A DNA stretch of 52,349 bases from an uncultured Collinsella sp. (GCA_900542125.1 UQMO01000007.1:1-52349), one strand, 5' to 3'; shown: positions 1 to 8,435, counted from the stretch's first letter. Made by a program: numbers and translations. Notes: a model not told the origin generated them from the letters alone.

Positions 1-2
1 GC

Positions 3-36
3 GTCTCGTGGGCTCTGAGATGTGTATAAGAGACAG
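3..36 (+). other. Nextera (Tn5) sequencing adapter at contig start
   Basis: Bases 3-36 match the Nextera read-2 transposase adapter with one mismatch at base 16. They include the complete 19-base Tn5 mosaic end at 18-36. This is library-preparation sequence, not genome, so the biological sequence starts at about 37. Confidence 0.97.
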
Positions 37-43
37 GGATCGA

Positions 44-628
44 CTAGGCGTCCAGGTGGTTCGTGGGCTCGTCGAGCAGCAGCAGGTCGGGAGCCTCGAG
101 CAGCAGCTTGCACAGGGCCACGCGGCGGCGCTCGCCGCCGGAAAGCACGTTGACCGGCATGTCGGAATCGGGCAGCTGCAGGGCGTCCATGGCCTGGCCG
201 AGCTTGGAATCGATATCCCAGCCGTCGGCGGCATCAATCTCGTCCTGGAGCTTGCCCATCTCGGCCATGAGGGCGTCCATGTCGCAATCCGGGTCGCACA
301 TCTCCTCGCCGATCTTATTGAAGCGATCGACCTTGGCGATCATATCGCCAAACGCCATGCGCACGTTCTCGATAACGGTCTTGTTGTCGTCGAGCGGCGG
401 CTCCTGCTGCAGGATGCCCACGGTGTAGCCGGGGGTGAGCCTGGCATCGCCGTTGGAGACCTCCTCGATGCCGGCCATGATCTTGAGCAGGGTCGACTTG
501 CCCATACCGTTGGGGCCCACGACGCCGATCTTGGCACCGGGGTAGAAGCTCAGGGTCACGTCGTCAAGGATTACCTTGTCGCCATGGGCCTTACGAGCCT
601 GATACATCTGGTAGATAAACTCTGCCAT
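44..628 (-). CDS. ettA: EttA-like ABC-F translational throttle ATPase, N-terminal fragment
   Basis: This is the first 194 residues of an ABC-F protein, which in its family binds the ribosomal E site and couples translation to ATP level. The opening residues, the PGAKIGVVG strand with Walker A GPNGMGKST, the LSGGERRR signature and the Walker B LLLLDEPTNHLD are all present. There is no transmembrane segment. Family members are about 555 residues, so the second ABC domain lies beyond the contig edge. The apparent stop at 44-46 falls where the family usually has Glu (LDAES) and needs only one base change from GAG, eight bases from the adapter, so it is probably an end-of-contig error. The start has a GAAAGGA element upstream. 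Confidence 0.88.
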   Translation of the reverse strand: MAEFIYQMYQARKAHGDKVILDDVTLSFYPGAKIGVVGPNGMGKSTLLKIMAGIEEVSNGDARLTPGYTVGILQQEPPLDDNKTVIENVRMAFGDMIAKVDRFNKIGEEMCDPDCDMDALMAEMGKLQDEIDAADGWDIDSKLGQAMDALQLPDSDMPVNVLSGGERRRVALCKLLLEAPDLLLLDEPTNHLDA

Positions 629-718
629 TTGCCTGTTCTATCCTTTCTACCTGCTGCTTCCCTATTCTTGTTTCGCTTTAGTGGAAACGAAATGAGAAAA
701 TCAGCTCTGAAACGTAAC

Positions 719-746
719 GAAAAAGGGGCATGGTCGCCCACACCCC
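719..746 (-). terminator. Intrinsic terminator of the SdpR/SdpI-like operon
   Basis: On the minus strand a nine-pair stem (725-733 with 738-746, including two G-U pairs) is capped by a GCGA tetraloop. A run of five T follows. It sits about 65 bases after the stop of the SdpI-like gene. Confidence 0.8.
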
Positions 747-812
747 CTAATACTACCTGGGAAAAGTCCCCCGGAACACACTATGAACTGCGTACGCTAG
801 TTTTCCGCAACC

Positions 813-1517
813 TTAGCGAACGACTCGCTGCGATTTGCGCCACAGCAGATACGAGTAGACGTAGACGGCTCCGACCGAACCAAACGCCAGCACCGCAATC
901 ACCGCGGCGACAACTTCACTCGAAAGCACCGCACCTGCCACGCCCATCGCAATCAGGCCAACACCCAGCACCATAAAGCAGGCACCGCCAAAGCGCTGCG
1001 TACGGCGCCAGTTCTCGGGATCGGCAAGCGCCCAAGGCGTCTTGATACCGAGCGTATAGTTCTGCTTCACACGCGGCAAGTAGTTGCCTACGCCGATGAA
1101 CAGCAAACCGATAGCACCGGAAATCAGCACGTTGACCGAGCCGACCGCCGGCACCACGCCCCAGACCGTAAGCTCTCCCAGCCAGCTTACGGCACACATG
1201 AACAAGGTAAAGGCGATTACGAAGCCCTGATAGAACTTGCCCGAGGTTCGATATGCCTCACCTTTGGGATCGATGCGCGGCACCACGCAGAACATTGCGA
1301 GAAGCGCCAGAGGCAGCGCGCCGAGCGCGGAGGCCATCCAGCTAGGACCCCAACCGTCGACGGCGCCATTCGCGCCCCAGTGCGTGGGAATCTGCGCAGG
1401 CAAGCTCGGCATCACCATGAGGTGCGCTACGACATTGGCGGCGCACAGAGCGACCAGCGCAATCCACACGCGCGACGATACCCCCGTGGGGTGAATGCCC
1501 TTGTTTTCGTTATTCAT
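813..1517 (-). CDS. SdpI/DUF1648-family integral membrane protein
   Basis: The 234-residue protein has a DUF1648-type N-terminal part with a MPSLPAQIPTHWGANG motif (family: P..I..HW...G), followed by an SdpI-like C-terminal half with LGIKTPW and a W-R-TQR-GG motif. Roughly six hydrophobic segments are visible. SdpI of Bacillus is the immunity protein that also sequesters the SdpR repressor at the membrane. Here the gene is co-transcribed with an ArsR/SdpR-like gene: its ATG overlaps the upstream stop (ATGAATAA). That layout matches the sdpRI pair, but no toxin gene (sdpC) is seen nearby. Whether it gives immunity or only signals to the regulator cannot be told from sequence. Confidence 0.8.
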   Translation of the reverse strand: MNNENKGIHPTGVSSRVWIALVALCAANVVAHLMVMPSLPAQIPTHWGANGAVDGWGPSWMASALGALPLALLAMFCVVPRIDPKGEAYRTSGKFYQGFVIAFTLFMCAVSWLGELTVWGVVPAVGSVNVLISGAIGLLFIGVGNYLPRVKQNYTLGIKTPWALADPENWRRTQRFGGACFMVLGVGLIAMGVAGAVLSSEVVAAVIAVLAFGSVGAVYVYSYLLWRKSQRVVR

Positions 1518-1788
1518 CCTTATCACCTTCAGTGTTTGTAAAGCCCATAAACCAGCCAATCAAATCCTGCATGACGGTGGTGTTTAAGCTGTATACGATG
1601 TTTTGGCCATGACGTTCGTCGGTCACCAGCCCGGCATTTTTAAGCGTCGCCAAATGGTGGCTCAGCGAAGGCTTGCTGATGTCAAAATGCTCGGCAAGCT
1701 CCCCCGCCGTGCAATTGCCCTCGCGCAGCAGCTCCAAAATACGCCGCCGCGTCGGATCGGCCAGTGCCTTAAAACCCTCTCCCGGCAT
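1510..1788 (-). CDS. ArsR/SdpR-family winged-helix repressor
   Basis: The 92-residue protein starts with the conserved KALADPTRRRILELL helix and has the recognition region ISKPSLSHHLATLKNAGLV, typical of ArsR-family repressors. The metal-binding ELCVCD motif of ArsR proper is absent, so it is closer to the SdpR autorepressor type. The start at 1788 is chosen because GAGGAGG lies five bases upstream; a longer ATG at 1824 has no such site. The gene overlaps the downstream SdpI-like gene by a few bases. An inverted repeat across its own promoter (1835-1854) fits autorepression. Confidence 0.85.
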   Translation of the reverse strand: MPGEGFKALADPTRRRILELLREGNCTAGELAEHFDISKPSLSHHLATLKNAGLVTDERHGQNIVYSLNTTVMQDLIGWFMGFTNTEGDKDE

Positions 1789-1821
1789 AGAACCTCCTCT
1801 CACCAGTTCGTTCGACGCGCA

Positions 1822-1854
1822 CACTATACTCGATATTTAGATGTTTGTCTAATT
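1822..1854 (-). promoter_or_regulatory. Promoter and candidate operator of the ArsR/SdpR-like gene
   Basis: On the minus strand a -35 box TAGACA (1851-1846) and a -10 box TATAGT (1827-1822) are 18 bases apart. The imperfect palindrome TTAGA-N6-TCTAA (1837-1852) covers the -35 box and part of the spacer, where a bound repressor would block polymerase. Box matches are read by eye. Confidence 0.55.
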
Positions 1855-1897
1855 ATCTAATTCAGCAATAGTCATAGAACACTCGTTCGCTTTTAGT

Positions 1898-1910
1898 TAC
1901 AATACCGTTA
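1898..1910 (+). promoter_or_regulatory. -10 box of the 28-residue peptide gene
   Basis: TACAAT at 1898-1903 is a good -10 element. Initiation about 7 bases later would place the RNA 5' end at the start of the inverted-repeat arm beginning at 1911. No convincing -35 box is seen. Confidence 0.4.
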
Positions 1911-2133
1911 GAAGCAGATGGGCCAGCTCCCCTCTACCAGAGAAGGAGATGGACTATGAGTATTGACGATGTCCTGACGTTGTTATTGCTTGTAATCGCG
2001 GCTGTGGAGCTCGGCATCCACATTGGAGGTCGAATGAAATAGCCGCCCCCGCGTAATGCGAAGACGGCCACTTCTCACGCCATAAACGTGTTTCGGAGTT
2101 GGCCAACCCGCGGCCACGGGTGCCATCTGCTTC
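1911..2133 (+). repeat. Long-range inverted repeat flanking the small peptide gene
   Basis: GAAGCAGATGG at 1911-1921 is the exact reverse complement of CCATCTGCTTC at 2123-2133. The two 11-base arms bracket the small ORF and could join the 5' and 3' ends of its transcript. A further small hairpin, CCCG-cggcca-CGGG, lies at 2107-2120. Confidence 0.6.
1956..2042 (+). CDS. 28-residue hydrophobic peptide, holin-like/type I toxin-like
   Basis: The peptide has one hydrophobic stretch (VLTLLLLVIAAVELGI, residues 6-21) after a short acidic start and ends in GGRMK. AGAAGGAG precedes the ATG by about seven bases. Tiny single-helix membrane peptides of this design include the putative holin-like toxins common in Gram-positive gut bacteria. 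Those genes often carry a conserved GTGCCATCTGCTT-like sequence downstream, and the same sequence is present here at 2120-2132. The flanking 11-base inverted repeat suggests fold-back control of translation. Function is inferred from design only; a regulatory peptide is the alternative. Confidence 0.5.
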   Translation: MSIDDVLTLLLLVIAAVELGIHIGGRMK

Positions 2134-2251
2134 AATCTTATGCGAATCCCCGCTTCATTTCAACATGCCCCAAGGCCTCAAATGGAGGCAGAATAATACC
2201 TATAATGGCGATAGCCAATTACGTTAATTACTTCCCCATCGGAGGATATCT

Positions 2252-3049
2252 ATGACCGAAACCGCAGCCGCCGCTCCCGTCGAGACGCGCGACACCAAGC
2301 TCGAGATCATCATGGGGCGCGAGGCGCTCGACAAGCTCGCCGACGCCACGGTGTTGGTGCTCGGCTGCGGCGGCGTGGGCTCTAACTGCTGCGAAGCGCT
2401 CGCCCGCGGCGGCATCGGCCATTTCGTAATTCTGGATAAAGACATCATTGCGCCCAGCAATATCAACCGTCAGGCCATCGCGTTTCACAGCACCATCGGC
2501 AAGCGTAAAGTCGACGTCATGGAGGCCATGATCCATGACATCAACCCTGCCGCCACCGTCATCAAGCGCACCGAATACCTGCTGAGCGATAACATCGACG
2601 AGTTCTTCGCGAGCGTTCTGGAGCAGACGGGCGGCAAGCTCGACTACGTCATCGATGCCATCGATACGATCTCGGCCAAACTCACCGTTGCCAAATACGC
2701 CCAAGACCAGGGCATTCGCCTGGTGAGCTCTATGGGCGGCGGCAACAAGCTGCATCCCGAATGCCTGCGCTTCGCCGATATCTTTGACACGGTGCGCGAC
2801 CCCATGAGCCGTATCATGCGCAAAGAGTGCAAAAAACGTGGCATCAAGAGCCTGCACGTTCTATTTAGCTGCGAGGAGTCGGTCAAGACTCAGCGCCGTG
2901 ACCCCTCCAACATCCACGAGCGCACCGAGCTCGGAACCGCCAGCTTTATGCCGCCCATCATGGGCCAGATGATTGCCGGCGAGGTTATTCGCAAGATCAG
3001 TGGACGCGGTACCGAGCGCGTTCGCGCCGACGGCCAGCGCCTGGACTAG
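2252..3049 (+). CDS. tcdA: TcdA-like tRNA threonylcarbamoyladenosine dehydratase (ThiF/HesA superfamily)
   Basis: The 265-residue E1-like protein carries the nucleotide-binding GCGGVGSNCCEALARGGIG motif, an acidic ILDKD after the second strand, NINRQ (the N-x-NRQ of this family) and VIDAIDT. TcdA (formerly YgdL/CsdL) activates t6A37 of tRNA with ATP to form cyclic ct6A. Length matches the E. coli protein (268). The start has GGAGGA five bases upstream. The TatD gene follows after 14 bases, so the two are likely one transcript. Other small ThiF-like proteins are possible, but NINRQ together with the length favours TcdA. Confidence 0.85.
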   Translation: MTETAAAAPVETRDTKLEIIMGREALDKLADATVLVLGCGGVGSNCCEALARGGIGHFVILDKDIIAPSNINRQAIAFHSTIGKRKVDVMEAMIHDINPAATVIKRTEYLLSDNIDEFFASVLEQTGGKLDYVIDAIDTISAKLTVAKYAQDQGIRLVSSMGGGNKLHPECLRFADIFDTVRDPMSRIMRKECKKRGIKSLHVLFSCEESVKTQRRDPSNIHERTELGTASFMPPIMGQMIAGEVIRKISGRGTERVRADGQRLD

Positions 3050-3063
3050 CAAGGCACACCGCG

Positions 3064-3846
3064 ATGGAGCTGCAGTCCTTTGATGCTCACTGTCACCTCG
3101 ACCTGATGGCCAGCCCGAACACCGTTGCCCACGAAGCCGTAGCGATGGGGCTGGAGCTCTTTGATTGCGGCGTCGATCCACGCGATTTCGCGTCAGCATC
3201 CGAACGCGCCAGCAGTAGTCCCAACGTTATTGCAGGGGTGGGCCTCCACCCCTGGTGGATTGCCGACGGCCGATGCGGAACCGCCGAGGTCGGCCTGCTT
3301 TGTGAACTCGCCATCCGGGAACGGCTTATCGGCGAGGTCGGGCTCGATTTCTCGCCACGCTTTGCAGGCACCGAGGGAAACCAGACGCAGGCATTTGAAC
3401 GGCTATGCCGAACGTTATCGCAGTCCCCGCTACCTGGACGCGTTCTATCCATTCACGCCGTTCGCGCGGCGGGAGCAACTTTGGACACTTTGGAGTCGAA
3501 CGACCTTCTAAAGGACGTCCCCAACTCCCCCACCATTATCTTCCACTGGTTTAGCGGCACCTCAGATGAGTTTGTCCGCGCACGCATTGCGGGCTGCTAC
3601 TTTTCCGTGAATGAACGCATGCTTGCGACCAAACGTGGGCGCGAATACGCGCGACAGATTCCACTTGATCGCTTGCTACTCGAAACCGACGCGCCGGCCG
3701 AGCCAAACGCAGAAACAAGCGCGCAATCGCTCATCAAATCGCTCACAAGAACCTCAGAACGCATCGCCTCGCTCAAAGACTGTGACGCAAAGCGCATCGA
3801 GTCGGCAGTTTTAGCAAATGCGCACTCTGTTTTTGACCTTCGCTAA
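3064..3846 (+). CDS. TatD-family metal-dependent hydrolase/DNase
   Basis: The 260-residue TIM-barrel hydrolase opens with DAHCHLD (metal-binding HxH), has GVGLHPWW, GEVGLDFS (the Glu of GE.GLD), SIHAVRAA, IIFHWFSG, and ends with LLLETDAP containing the catalytic Asp. These are the TatD signatures in order. TatD enzymes are 3'-5' exonucleases or endonucleases acting in DNA repair and fragmentation. It follows tcdA closely and shares its direction. Substrate cannot be assigned further. Confidence 0.88.
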   Translation: MELQSFDAHCHLDLMASPNTVAHEAVAMGLELFDCGVDPRDFASASERASSSPNVIAGVGLHPWWIADGRCGTAEVGLLCELAIRERLIGEVGLDFSPRFAGTEGNQTQAFERLCRTLSQSPLPGRVLSIHAVRAAGATLDTLESNDLLKDVPNSPTIIFHWFSGTSDEFVRARIAGCYFSVNERMLATKRGREYARQIPLDRLLLETDAPAEPNAETSAQSLIKSLTRTSERIASLKDCDAKRIESAVLANAHSVFDLR

Positions 3847-3867
3847 CCCCTGTGGGAAAAAATGCCA

Positions 3868-3898
3868 AGGGACATGCGAATCGCACCACGCAGTCCCT
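3868..3898. terminator. Hairpin between convergent genes, possible weak terminator
   Basis: AGGGAC (3868-3873) pairs with GTCCCT (3893-3898), with an inner TGCG/CGCA. It lies between the convergent TatD and FGGY kinase stops. No T-run follows on either strand, so termination strength is uncertain. Confidence 0.35.
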
Positions 3899-3925
3899 AT
3901 TGGAAGGCAGTACAATTCGGCAGCA

Positions 3926-5443
3926 TTACACCAATTCGTGCATGAGATCACGGTTGCGCGCATACAATTTGTCAAAGATATGACGGCGCGACGCATATAA
4001 CTCGCGGGCAGCCATATCGGGCACGATTGTTTGCGCAACGCCAAGAACCCGGGCAAGCTCACCCCATGATGAATAGGCGCCGCCAGCAAGTGCCGCCATA
4101 AGAGCATCGCCAAAACATGCGCCCACCGTAACCTTCGCAACCGAGACCTCACGACCGCAGACATCGGCAATCGCCTGCATCCATACCGGATTCTTAGTTC
4201 CGCCGCCCACGAGCATGATGCGCTCGATGGGAAGCCCGTGCTCGCGCTCGATGATGTCGACATGAGCCGCAACAGTGTAGGCGATCCCTTCCAAAGCCGC
4301 GCGGACCATATGGCCCCGGGTATGCCTTTCGGTCAGACCGAAGAACACGCCACGCGCCTCGGGATCGTTGAGCGGGGTGCGCTCGCCCGCAAAGTATGGA
4401 AGACACAGCAGGCCATCTGCTCCAGGACCTACCTGCCCGGCATCGTGCGCCATGACCTCATAGGCATCGGGGCCGCCGGAGTGTTCGGCATCCATGACAT
4501 CGCGGTACAACTCGCGTCGCAACCACGCCGTCAACGCACCTGCTGTATTGGTCCCGGCGCAGATGCTGTAGGTTCCGGGGATGATGAATGTCCCTGGCCA
4601 TAGACGAGCGTCATCGACCATATGGTCCGCCAAATAGATAAAGTAGGCCGTGCTCCCGAGTTGCACCATCATGTCCCCGGGGCAGAACACTCCAGTAGAA
4701 ATCGCCTCGGCGCCCGAATCGCCTGTTCCGACAAGCACCGGCGTATCCCTCGCAAGACCGGTTTCAACCGCCGCCCGATCCGTGATTACGCCGGCGATAT
4801 CGGTCGCCGCCATGACTTCGGCCATCTGGTCGGGACGGCAGAACCGCGCGCACCCGCGCTCATTAACCTGCCACGTCTCACGATCGTATAAGGGAAGGAA
4901 ATCCTCGGCAAGGTAACGGTCGATCGTAAACCTGCCGGTAAGCTTGGCGCATAGATAGGACGAAGCCGTAAGAAACTTCGCCGCCCGCTCATGGACCTCA
5001 GGCATATTCTCCTTAAACCAAAGGACCTTAGGGGCGATATCCGACGAACACGGATCGTGTCCAAAGAGCTCGCGAGCGCGATCGGGGCCATATTCGGAAA
5101 GAAGCTCGTCAATCTGCGGCTTCGAGCGAGCATCAACCCCGTAGAGAATTGCCGGAGCCAAGGCGTGGCAATCTTCATCGACCGGCACGCAATCACAGCC
5201 CAAAGCCGACAACCCTACGCAGCGGATCTGGTTCGCCTCGATGCCCGCGCGCTCGATAAGCTCGCGAGACAGCCGGCAAAAATCACCCCACCAAATCGCT
5301 TCTGCATCGTGCTGATACCAACCATCCTGAGGGTTCTCGGTTTCATGTTGGCAAGATGCCTGCGCCACAATTCGACACTCCGCATCAATTAACACGCCCT
5401 TGGACGCACTCGTTCCAATGTCGATGCCAAGATAGTACGGCAT
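3926..5443 (-). CDS. FGGY-family carbohydrate kinase (xylulokinase-like)
   Basis: This 505-residue sugar kinase begins LGIDIGTSASKGVL (phosphate-1 motif of the ASKHA fold), has WWGDF, GLSALGCDCVPVDED, and the C-terminal adenosine motif MLVGGGTKNPVWMQ. FGGY kinases phosphorylate pentoses, tetritols and related sugars with ATP; the substrate is not evident. The ATG at 5443 is preferred because AGGGGAG is about nine bases upstream; a GTG at 5452 would overlap the BtpA-like stop (GTGA) but sits directly on that site. It is the last gene of the minus-strand island and is probably translationally coupled to the BtpA-like gene. Confidence 0.88.
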   Translation of the reverse strand: MPYYLGIDIGTSASKGVLIDAECRIVAQASCQHETENPQDGWYQHDAEAIWWGDFCRLSRELIERAGIEANQIRCVGLSALGCDCVPVDEDCHALAPAILYGVDARSKPQIDELLSEYGPDRARELFGHDPCSSDIAPKVLWFKENMPEVHERAAKFLTASSYLCAKLTGRFTIDRYLAEDFLPLYDRETWQVNERGCARFCRPDQMAEVMAATDIAGVITDRAAVETGLARDTPVLVGTGDSGAEAISTGVFCPGDMMVQLGSTAYFIYLADHMVDDARLWPGTFIIPGTYSICAGTNTAGALTAWLRRELYRDVMDAEHSGGPDAYEVMAHDAGQVGPGADGLLCLPYFAGERTPLNDPEARGVFFGLTERHTRGHMVRAALEGIAYTVAAHVDIIEREHGLPIERIMLVGGGTKNPVWMQAIADVCGREVSVAKVTVGACFGDALMAALAGGAYSSWGELARVLGVAQTIVPDMAARELYASRRHIFDKLYARNRDLMHELV

Positions 5444-5448
5444 GCCGC

Positions 5449-6258
5449 TCACTCCCCTCTCGCGGCACGGGCGGCAGCCATGAACCGCGCGACCCGTTCG
5501 GCTTCGGCAGGGGCGTCGAGCTTGCCGTCTCGCTTGAGGCAGGTACCGACAAACGCGCCATCATAATGCGAAAACACGTCTGCAACGGTATTCTCGCGGC
5601 ATCCCGTTCCACATACCACCGGCACATCGCCAACACGGGCGCGCACCTCGTCGGCAAGTTCGCCCGAAGCGCCACGCCCGGCAGCAGACCCACCAATAAC
5701 AAGGGCGTCCGGCAGGCAGTTGAATACCAGCGAATCGGCAATATCGGGAGTCGATCGGTCGTTAAGGTACACCTCGCCCTCGCTTGTGATGAAATGGAAC
5801 ATCTTTAGGTCATCCAGACGCAGGGCGGCGCGGCGGCGCATGGTGCGCGCAAAGTCACGATTGATCAGGCCAAGGTCGCCAGCCCAGGCACCGCAGAAAT
5901 TGCAGCGCGTAAACTGCGCCTCGACGGCGGCGCACAGCTCAATCGTGGCATCGCCGTCATAAATAGCCTCTGCACCCCAAGGGGTCGAGAAATCTGCGGC
6001 AAGAGCTCCGATGACATGCCCCATAGCGGCAAGGGTCACTGCCGACACATGCTGCTCGTAGGGCATCGATAGCTCATTGGTGATCAGAATGCCGTCCACG
6101 CCACCCGACTGCAGCGCTTCGAGATCGCGCTTGGCGGCATCGATCACGCGCGAAACGCTGCCGCCCGGATAATACAGAGGATCGCCAGGCAGCGGCTGCA
6201 GATGCAGCATGCCAATTACCGGTTTCTCGGTCCCAAACATCGAAGCCATAAACGACAT
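5449..6258 (-). CDS. BtpA/SgcQ-family TIM-barrel protein
   Basis: The 269-residue protein shows the BtpA family opening KPVIGMLHLQPLPGDP, then DLEALQSGGVDGILITNE, and near the end ALVIGGSAAG and VPVVCGTGCRENTVADVF. BtpA was first described in photosystem I biogenesis, but in heterotrophs the family (SgcQ) lies in sugar-catabolic operons and its reaction is unproven. The ATG at 6258 is used because GGAG lies seven bases upstream; a TTG at 6264 is less likely. Its stop overlaps the kinase reading region, which points to joint action with the FGGY kinase. Confidence 0.85.
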   Translation of the reverse strand: MSFMASMFGTEKPVIGMLHLQPLPGDPLYYPGGSVSRVIDAAKRDLEALQSGGVDGILITNELSMPYEQHVSAVTLAAMGHVIGALAADFSTPWGAEAIYDGDATIELCAAVEAQFTRCNFCGAWAGDLGLINRDFARTMRRRAALRLDDLKMFHFITSEGEVYLNDRSTPDIADSLVFNCLPDALVIGGSAAGRGASGELADEVRARVGDVPVVCGTGCRENTVADVFSHYDGAFVGTCLKRDGKLDAPAEAERVARFMAAARAARGE

Positions 6259-6299
6259 GGTCAATCTCCTTTAGCTCGCCGACTCACAGACATCAACTG

Positions 6300-6728
6300 C
6301 TACTCGCCCAGCACCTCAACGAACACTTTTCGCTTCTGAGGTCCATCGAACTCCGCAAGGTAGATGTTCTGGGCCCCGCCACATACAATGTGGCCGTCTT
6401 GAACGGGGAAGAAGCAGCTATTGCCGCAAATCATGCTCTTGATATGACCACAGGAGTTATTGCCCGTGGCACCATAGCTCGGCAAGAAATGAGCATGCGC
6501 ATAGGGGGCATCGGGCGGGGCAATGCGATCGAGCGTCTCCATGAGATCGGTCTCCACGCACGGAAGCCCCTCGTTCACCACGATGCCGCAAGTCGTATGC
6601 GACAAAATAATCGCTGCCAGTCCATCGGTCACCGCACTACGCTCGATGGCGGCATGCACATCTTCTGTGATATCGATGAACTGGTCGGGCGCCGTCGATA
6701 GATAGCTCAATGTCTCGAGTGTCACCAT
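6300..6728 (-). CDS. YjbQ/UPF0047-family protein
   Basis: The 142-residue protein has the family's ILSHTTCGIVVNEG motif with the conserved HTT, a GHIKSMICGNS segment (family: H....L.G.S), and the end motif GGAQNIYLAEFDGPQKRK. Some YjbQ proteins show weak thiamine-phosphate synthase activity, but the physiological role is open. In the gene string it sits between an amidohydrolase and the BtpA-like gene. Start choice is uncertain: ATG at 6728 has AAAGG about 11 bases upstream, while ATG at 6737 would overlap the upstream stop. Confidence 0.8.
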   Translation of the reverse strand: MVTLETLSYLSTAPDQFIDITEDVHAAIERSAVTDGLAAIILSHTTCGIVVNEGLPCVETDLMETLDRIAPPDAPYAHAHFLPSYGATGNNSCGHIKSMICGNSCFFPVQDGHIVCGGAQNIYLAEFDGPQKRKVFVEVLGE

Positions 6729-6729
6729 G

Positions 6730-7590
6730 TCACTCATCACCTTTCAGAAAACGCAGCGCCGTACCGGAATACAGATTCTCCCGCGCCTCATCGCGCATGG
6801 GCACAGTATCAAGCGCCCGCTTGAGCTTGAAGGCGCGGAAGCGTGGCGTATTGCTGGCAAACATCACCTGATGAGACAGGGCACGCTCATACCACAGCGG
6901 TCCCATATCGACGGTGAAGAGCCGCTGCATCATTTCTTCGGGCAAATCGATATAGGTAATAGAGGCATCCGTATAGCAATTGGGATACTTGAGCAGCATC
7001 GCCACGGTCTCGCGCACCCAGGGCCAGCCAAAGTGCGTCAGGTTAAAGCGCACATCCGGATGCGTTGCGATGGTGTGCTCAAACGCAAGCGGGTGGCTTC
7101 GCGAAAGCTCCGCACCCGGCTCCCAGGACATACCGGCATGGAAAACCACCGGCTTGTTGTAGCGCTCACAGAGCTTGTAGAGCGGCTCGGCCACGGCATC
7201 ATCGGGCGCAAAACCTTGCTTTGCCGGATGCAGGCAGAGCCCCTTGGCCCCCAGCTCGGTAAAGGCACGCTCCAGCTCATCGGCGGCGCCACTCACTTGC
7301 GGGTCCACGCTCGCGAATCCCCATAGGCGATCGGGGTGCGCGGCAACAAGCGCGGCAACCTGGTCGTTGGTGCCAAAGTGCCCGCCGCACGCCGTGGTCA
7401 CATCGAGCGGCATGAGCACGCTTTTCCGCACATCGCAGACATCCATTTCGGCCACGAGCTCATCCCAGTCCATGGGGCCCATGTGCCCCATGCCAAACTC
7501 ACGCTCCCAAAAACCAAAGCCGTCTGGCTCGTCGCCTGGCGTATAGATCTCGCCGTAGAGCATGGGCTGGACCAGCATATCGATTACCAT
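6730..7590 (-). CDS. Amidohydrolase-2 (PF04909-type) family protein with altered metal site
   Basis: The 286-residue TIM-barrel protein has the family pattern: WGFASVDPQ, GAKGLCLHPAKQGF, PVVFHAG, VRFNLTHFGWPW and a final VMFASNTPRF block. Amidohydrolase-2 members are hydrolases or non-oxidative decarboxylases. Unusually, the N-terminal HxH metal motif is missing (the start reads MVIDMLVQPML), and the usual Asp of the last block (GSDYP in relatives) is Asn here. The two middle His residues remain. A metal-free or repurposed role is possible. The ATG has AAAGGAG upstream; the gene is 27 bases after the PfkB kinase. Confidence 0.8.
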   Translation of the reverse strand: MVIDMLVQPMLYGEIYTPGDEPDGFGFWEREFGMGHMGPMDWDELVAEMDVCDVRKSVLMPLDVTTACGGHFGTNDQVAALVAAHPDRLWGFASVDPQVSGAADELERAFTELGAKGLCLHPAKQGFAPDDAVAEPLYKLCERYNKPVVFHAGMSWEPGAELSRSHPLAFEHTIATHPDVRFNLTHFGWPWVRETVAMLLKYPNCYTDASITYIDLPEEMMQRLFTVDMGPLWYERALSHQVMFASNTPRFRAFKLKRALDTVPMRDEARENLYSGTALRFLKGDE

Positions 7591-7617
7591 CTTGCACTCC
7601 TTTCCACGCTTTTATTC

Positions 7618-8418
7618 CTAGTACGGTTCGAACGACCCAATGACTCGGGACGAAAGCTCGGCACCGGCATGCATGCACGCCGGCACGTCAAGCCCATCCA
7701 GTACACCCTTGGTGAATCCGGCGATATACGAGTCGCCGGCGCCCACGGTATTGACAACCTTCTCGGCCGGCACGATCCCACATTCATAGAAGCGCTCACC
7801 GTCATAGGCGATGCTTCCCTTCTCGCCAAGTGTGGCGACTGCCACGCGCGGGCCCAGCTCCTGCACATGGCGCACCCAGTCGCGCAGATCCGCGCTATCC
7901 TCCTCAAACGACATAAAGGCATAGTCAACGTAAGGAAAATGGTTCTCACAGGCGTATTCGGGATCTTGACTGAACACCGAAAAGTCCATGACGACGGTCT
8001 TGCCTGCCTCGTGCCATTCGGGCAGCAGGTCTAAGCAGTTTCCAAACAGGTCGGTATGGATGACATCGTGCTCCAGGATAAATGCCCGGTCATCATCGTT
8101 TGGTCGGTACGTTTCCATGACACCGTCAATCGCTTCGAGATGCACGCGGTCGACGCCGTCCTTCAACGCCATGAGCATCACCGAGGTATCGCCGTCCTCC
8201 ACGCGAAGATGCGAGATGTCGAACCCCTCGGCAGCCAGCGCCTCGCGCATTTTGTCTCCGTACTCGTCCTTTCCGACGACCGACACCGCAGATACCGATA
8301 TGCCCATTCGCGCCAGGTGGATACCCCAGTCGATGCCATTGCCAGTCGGATAGAACACGCCGATGTTTTGGTACACGTCCGCACAGCAAAAGCCAGCTGC
8401 ACATGCTTTGATATCCAT
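7618..8418 (-). CDS. PfkB/ribokinase-family sugar kinase, FrlD-like paralog
   Basis: The 266-residue kinase carries the PfkB C-terminal signature NTVGAGDSYIAGF with the catalytic Asp, and the N-terminal region has PTGNGIDWGIHLARMG in place of the usual GGNAxNxA. Overall order and length match fructoselysine 6-kinase FrlD. A second FrlD-like gene lies just upstream at 8537-9400, so the island encodes two related kinases. The ATG at 8418 has GGAG six bases upstream. That ribosome site begins only about ten bases after the T-run of an intrinsic terminator (8436-8463). The phosphoryl acceptor is inferred to be a sugar or a sugar-amine adduct. Confidence 0.82.
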   Translation of the reverse strand: MDIKACAAGFCCADVYQNIGVFYPTGNGIDWGIHLARMGISVSAVSVVGKDEYGDKMREALAAEGFDISHLRVEDGDTSVMLMALKDGVDRVHLEAIDGVMETYRPNDDDRAFILEHDVIHTDLFGNCLDLLPEWHEAGKTVVMDFSVFSQDPEYACENHFPYVDYAFMSFEEDSADLRDWVRHVQELGPRVAVATLGEKGSIAYDGERFYECGIVPAEKVVNTVGAGDSYIAGFTKGVLDGLDVPACMHAGAELSSRVIGSFEPY

Positions 8419-8435
8419 AGTCTTCTCCAGCAATC

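Noticed and set aside
1..36. Tn5 mosaic ends as evidence of a transposon
   Set aside because: They are followed or preceded by commercial adapter sequence exactly at the contig ends, so they are library artefacts.
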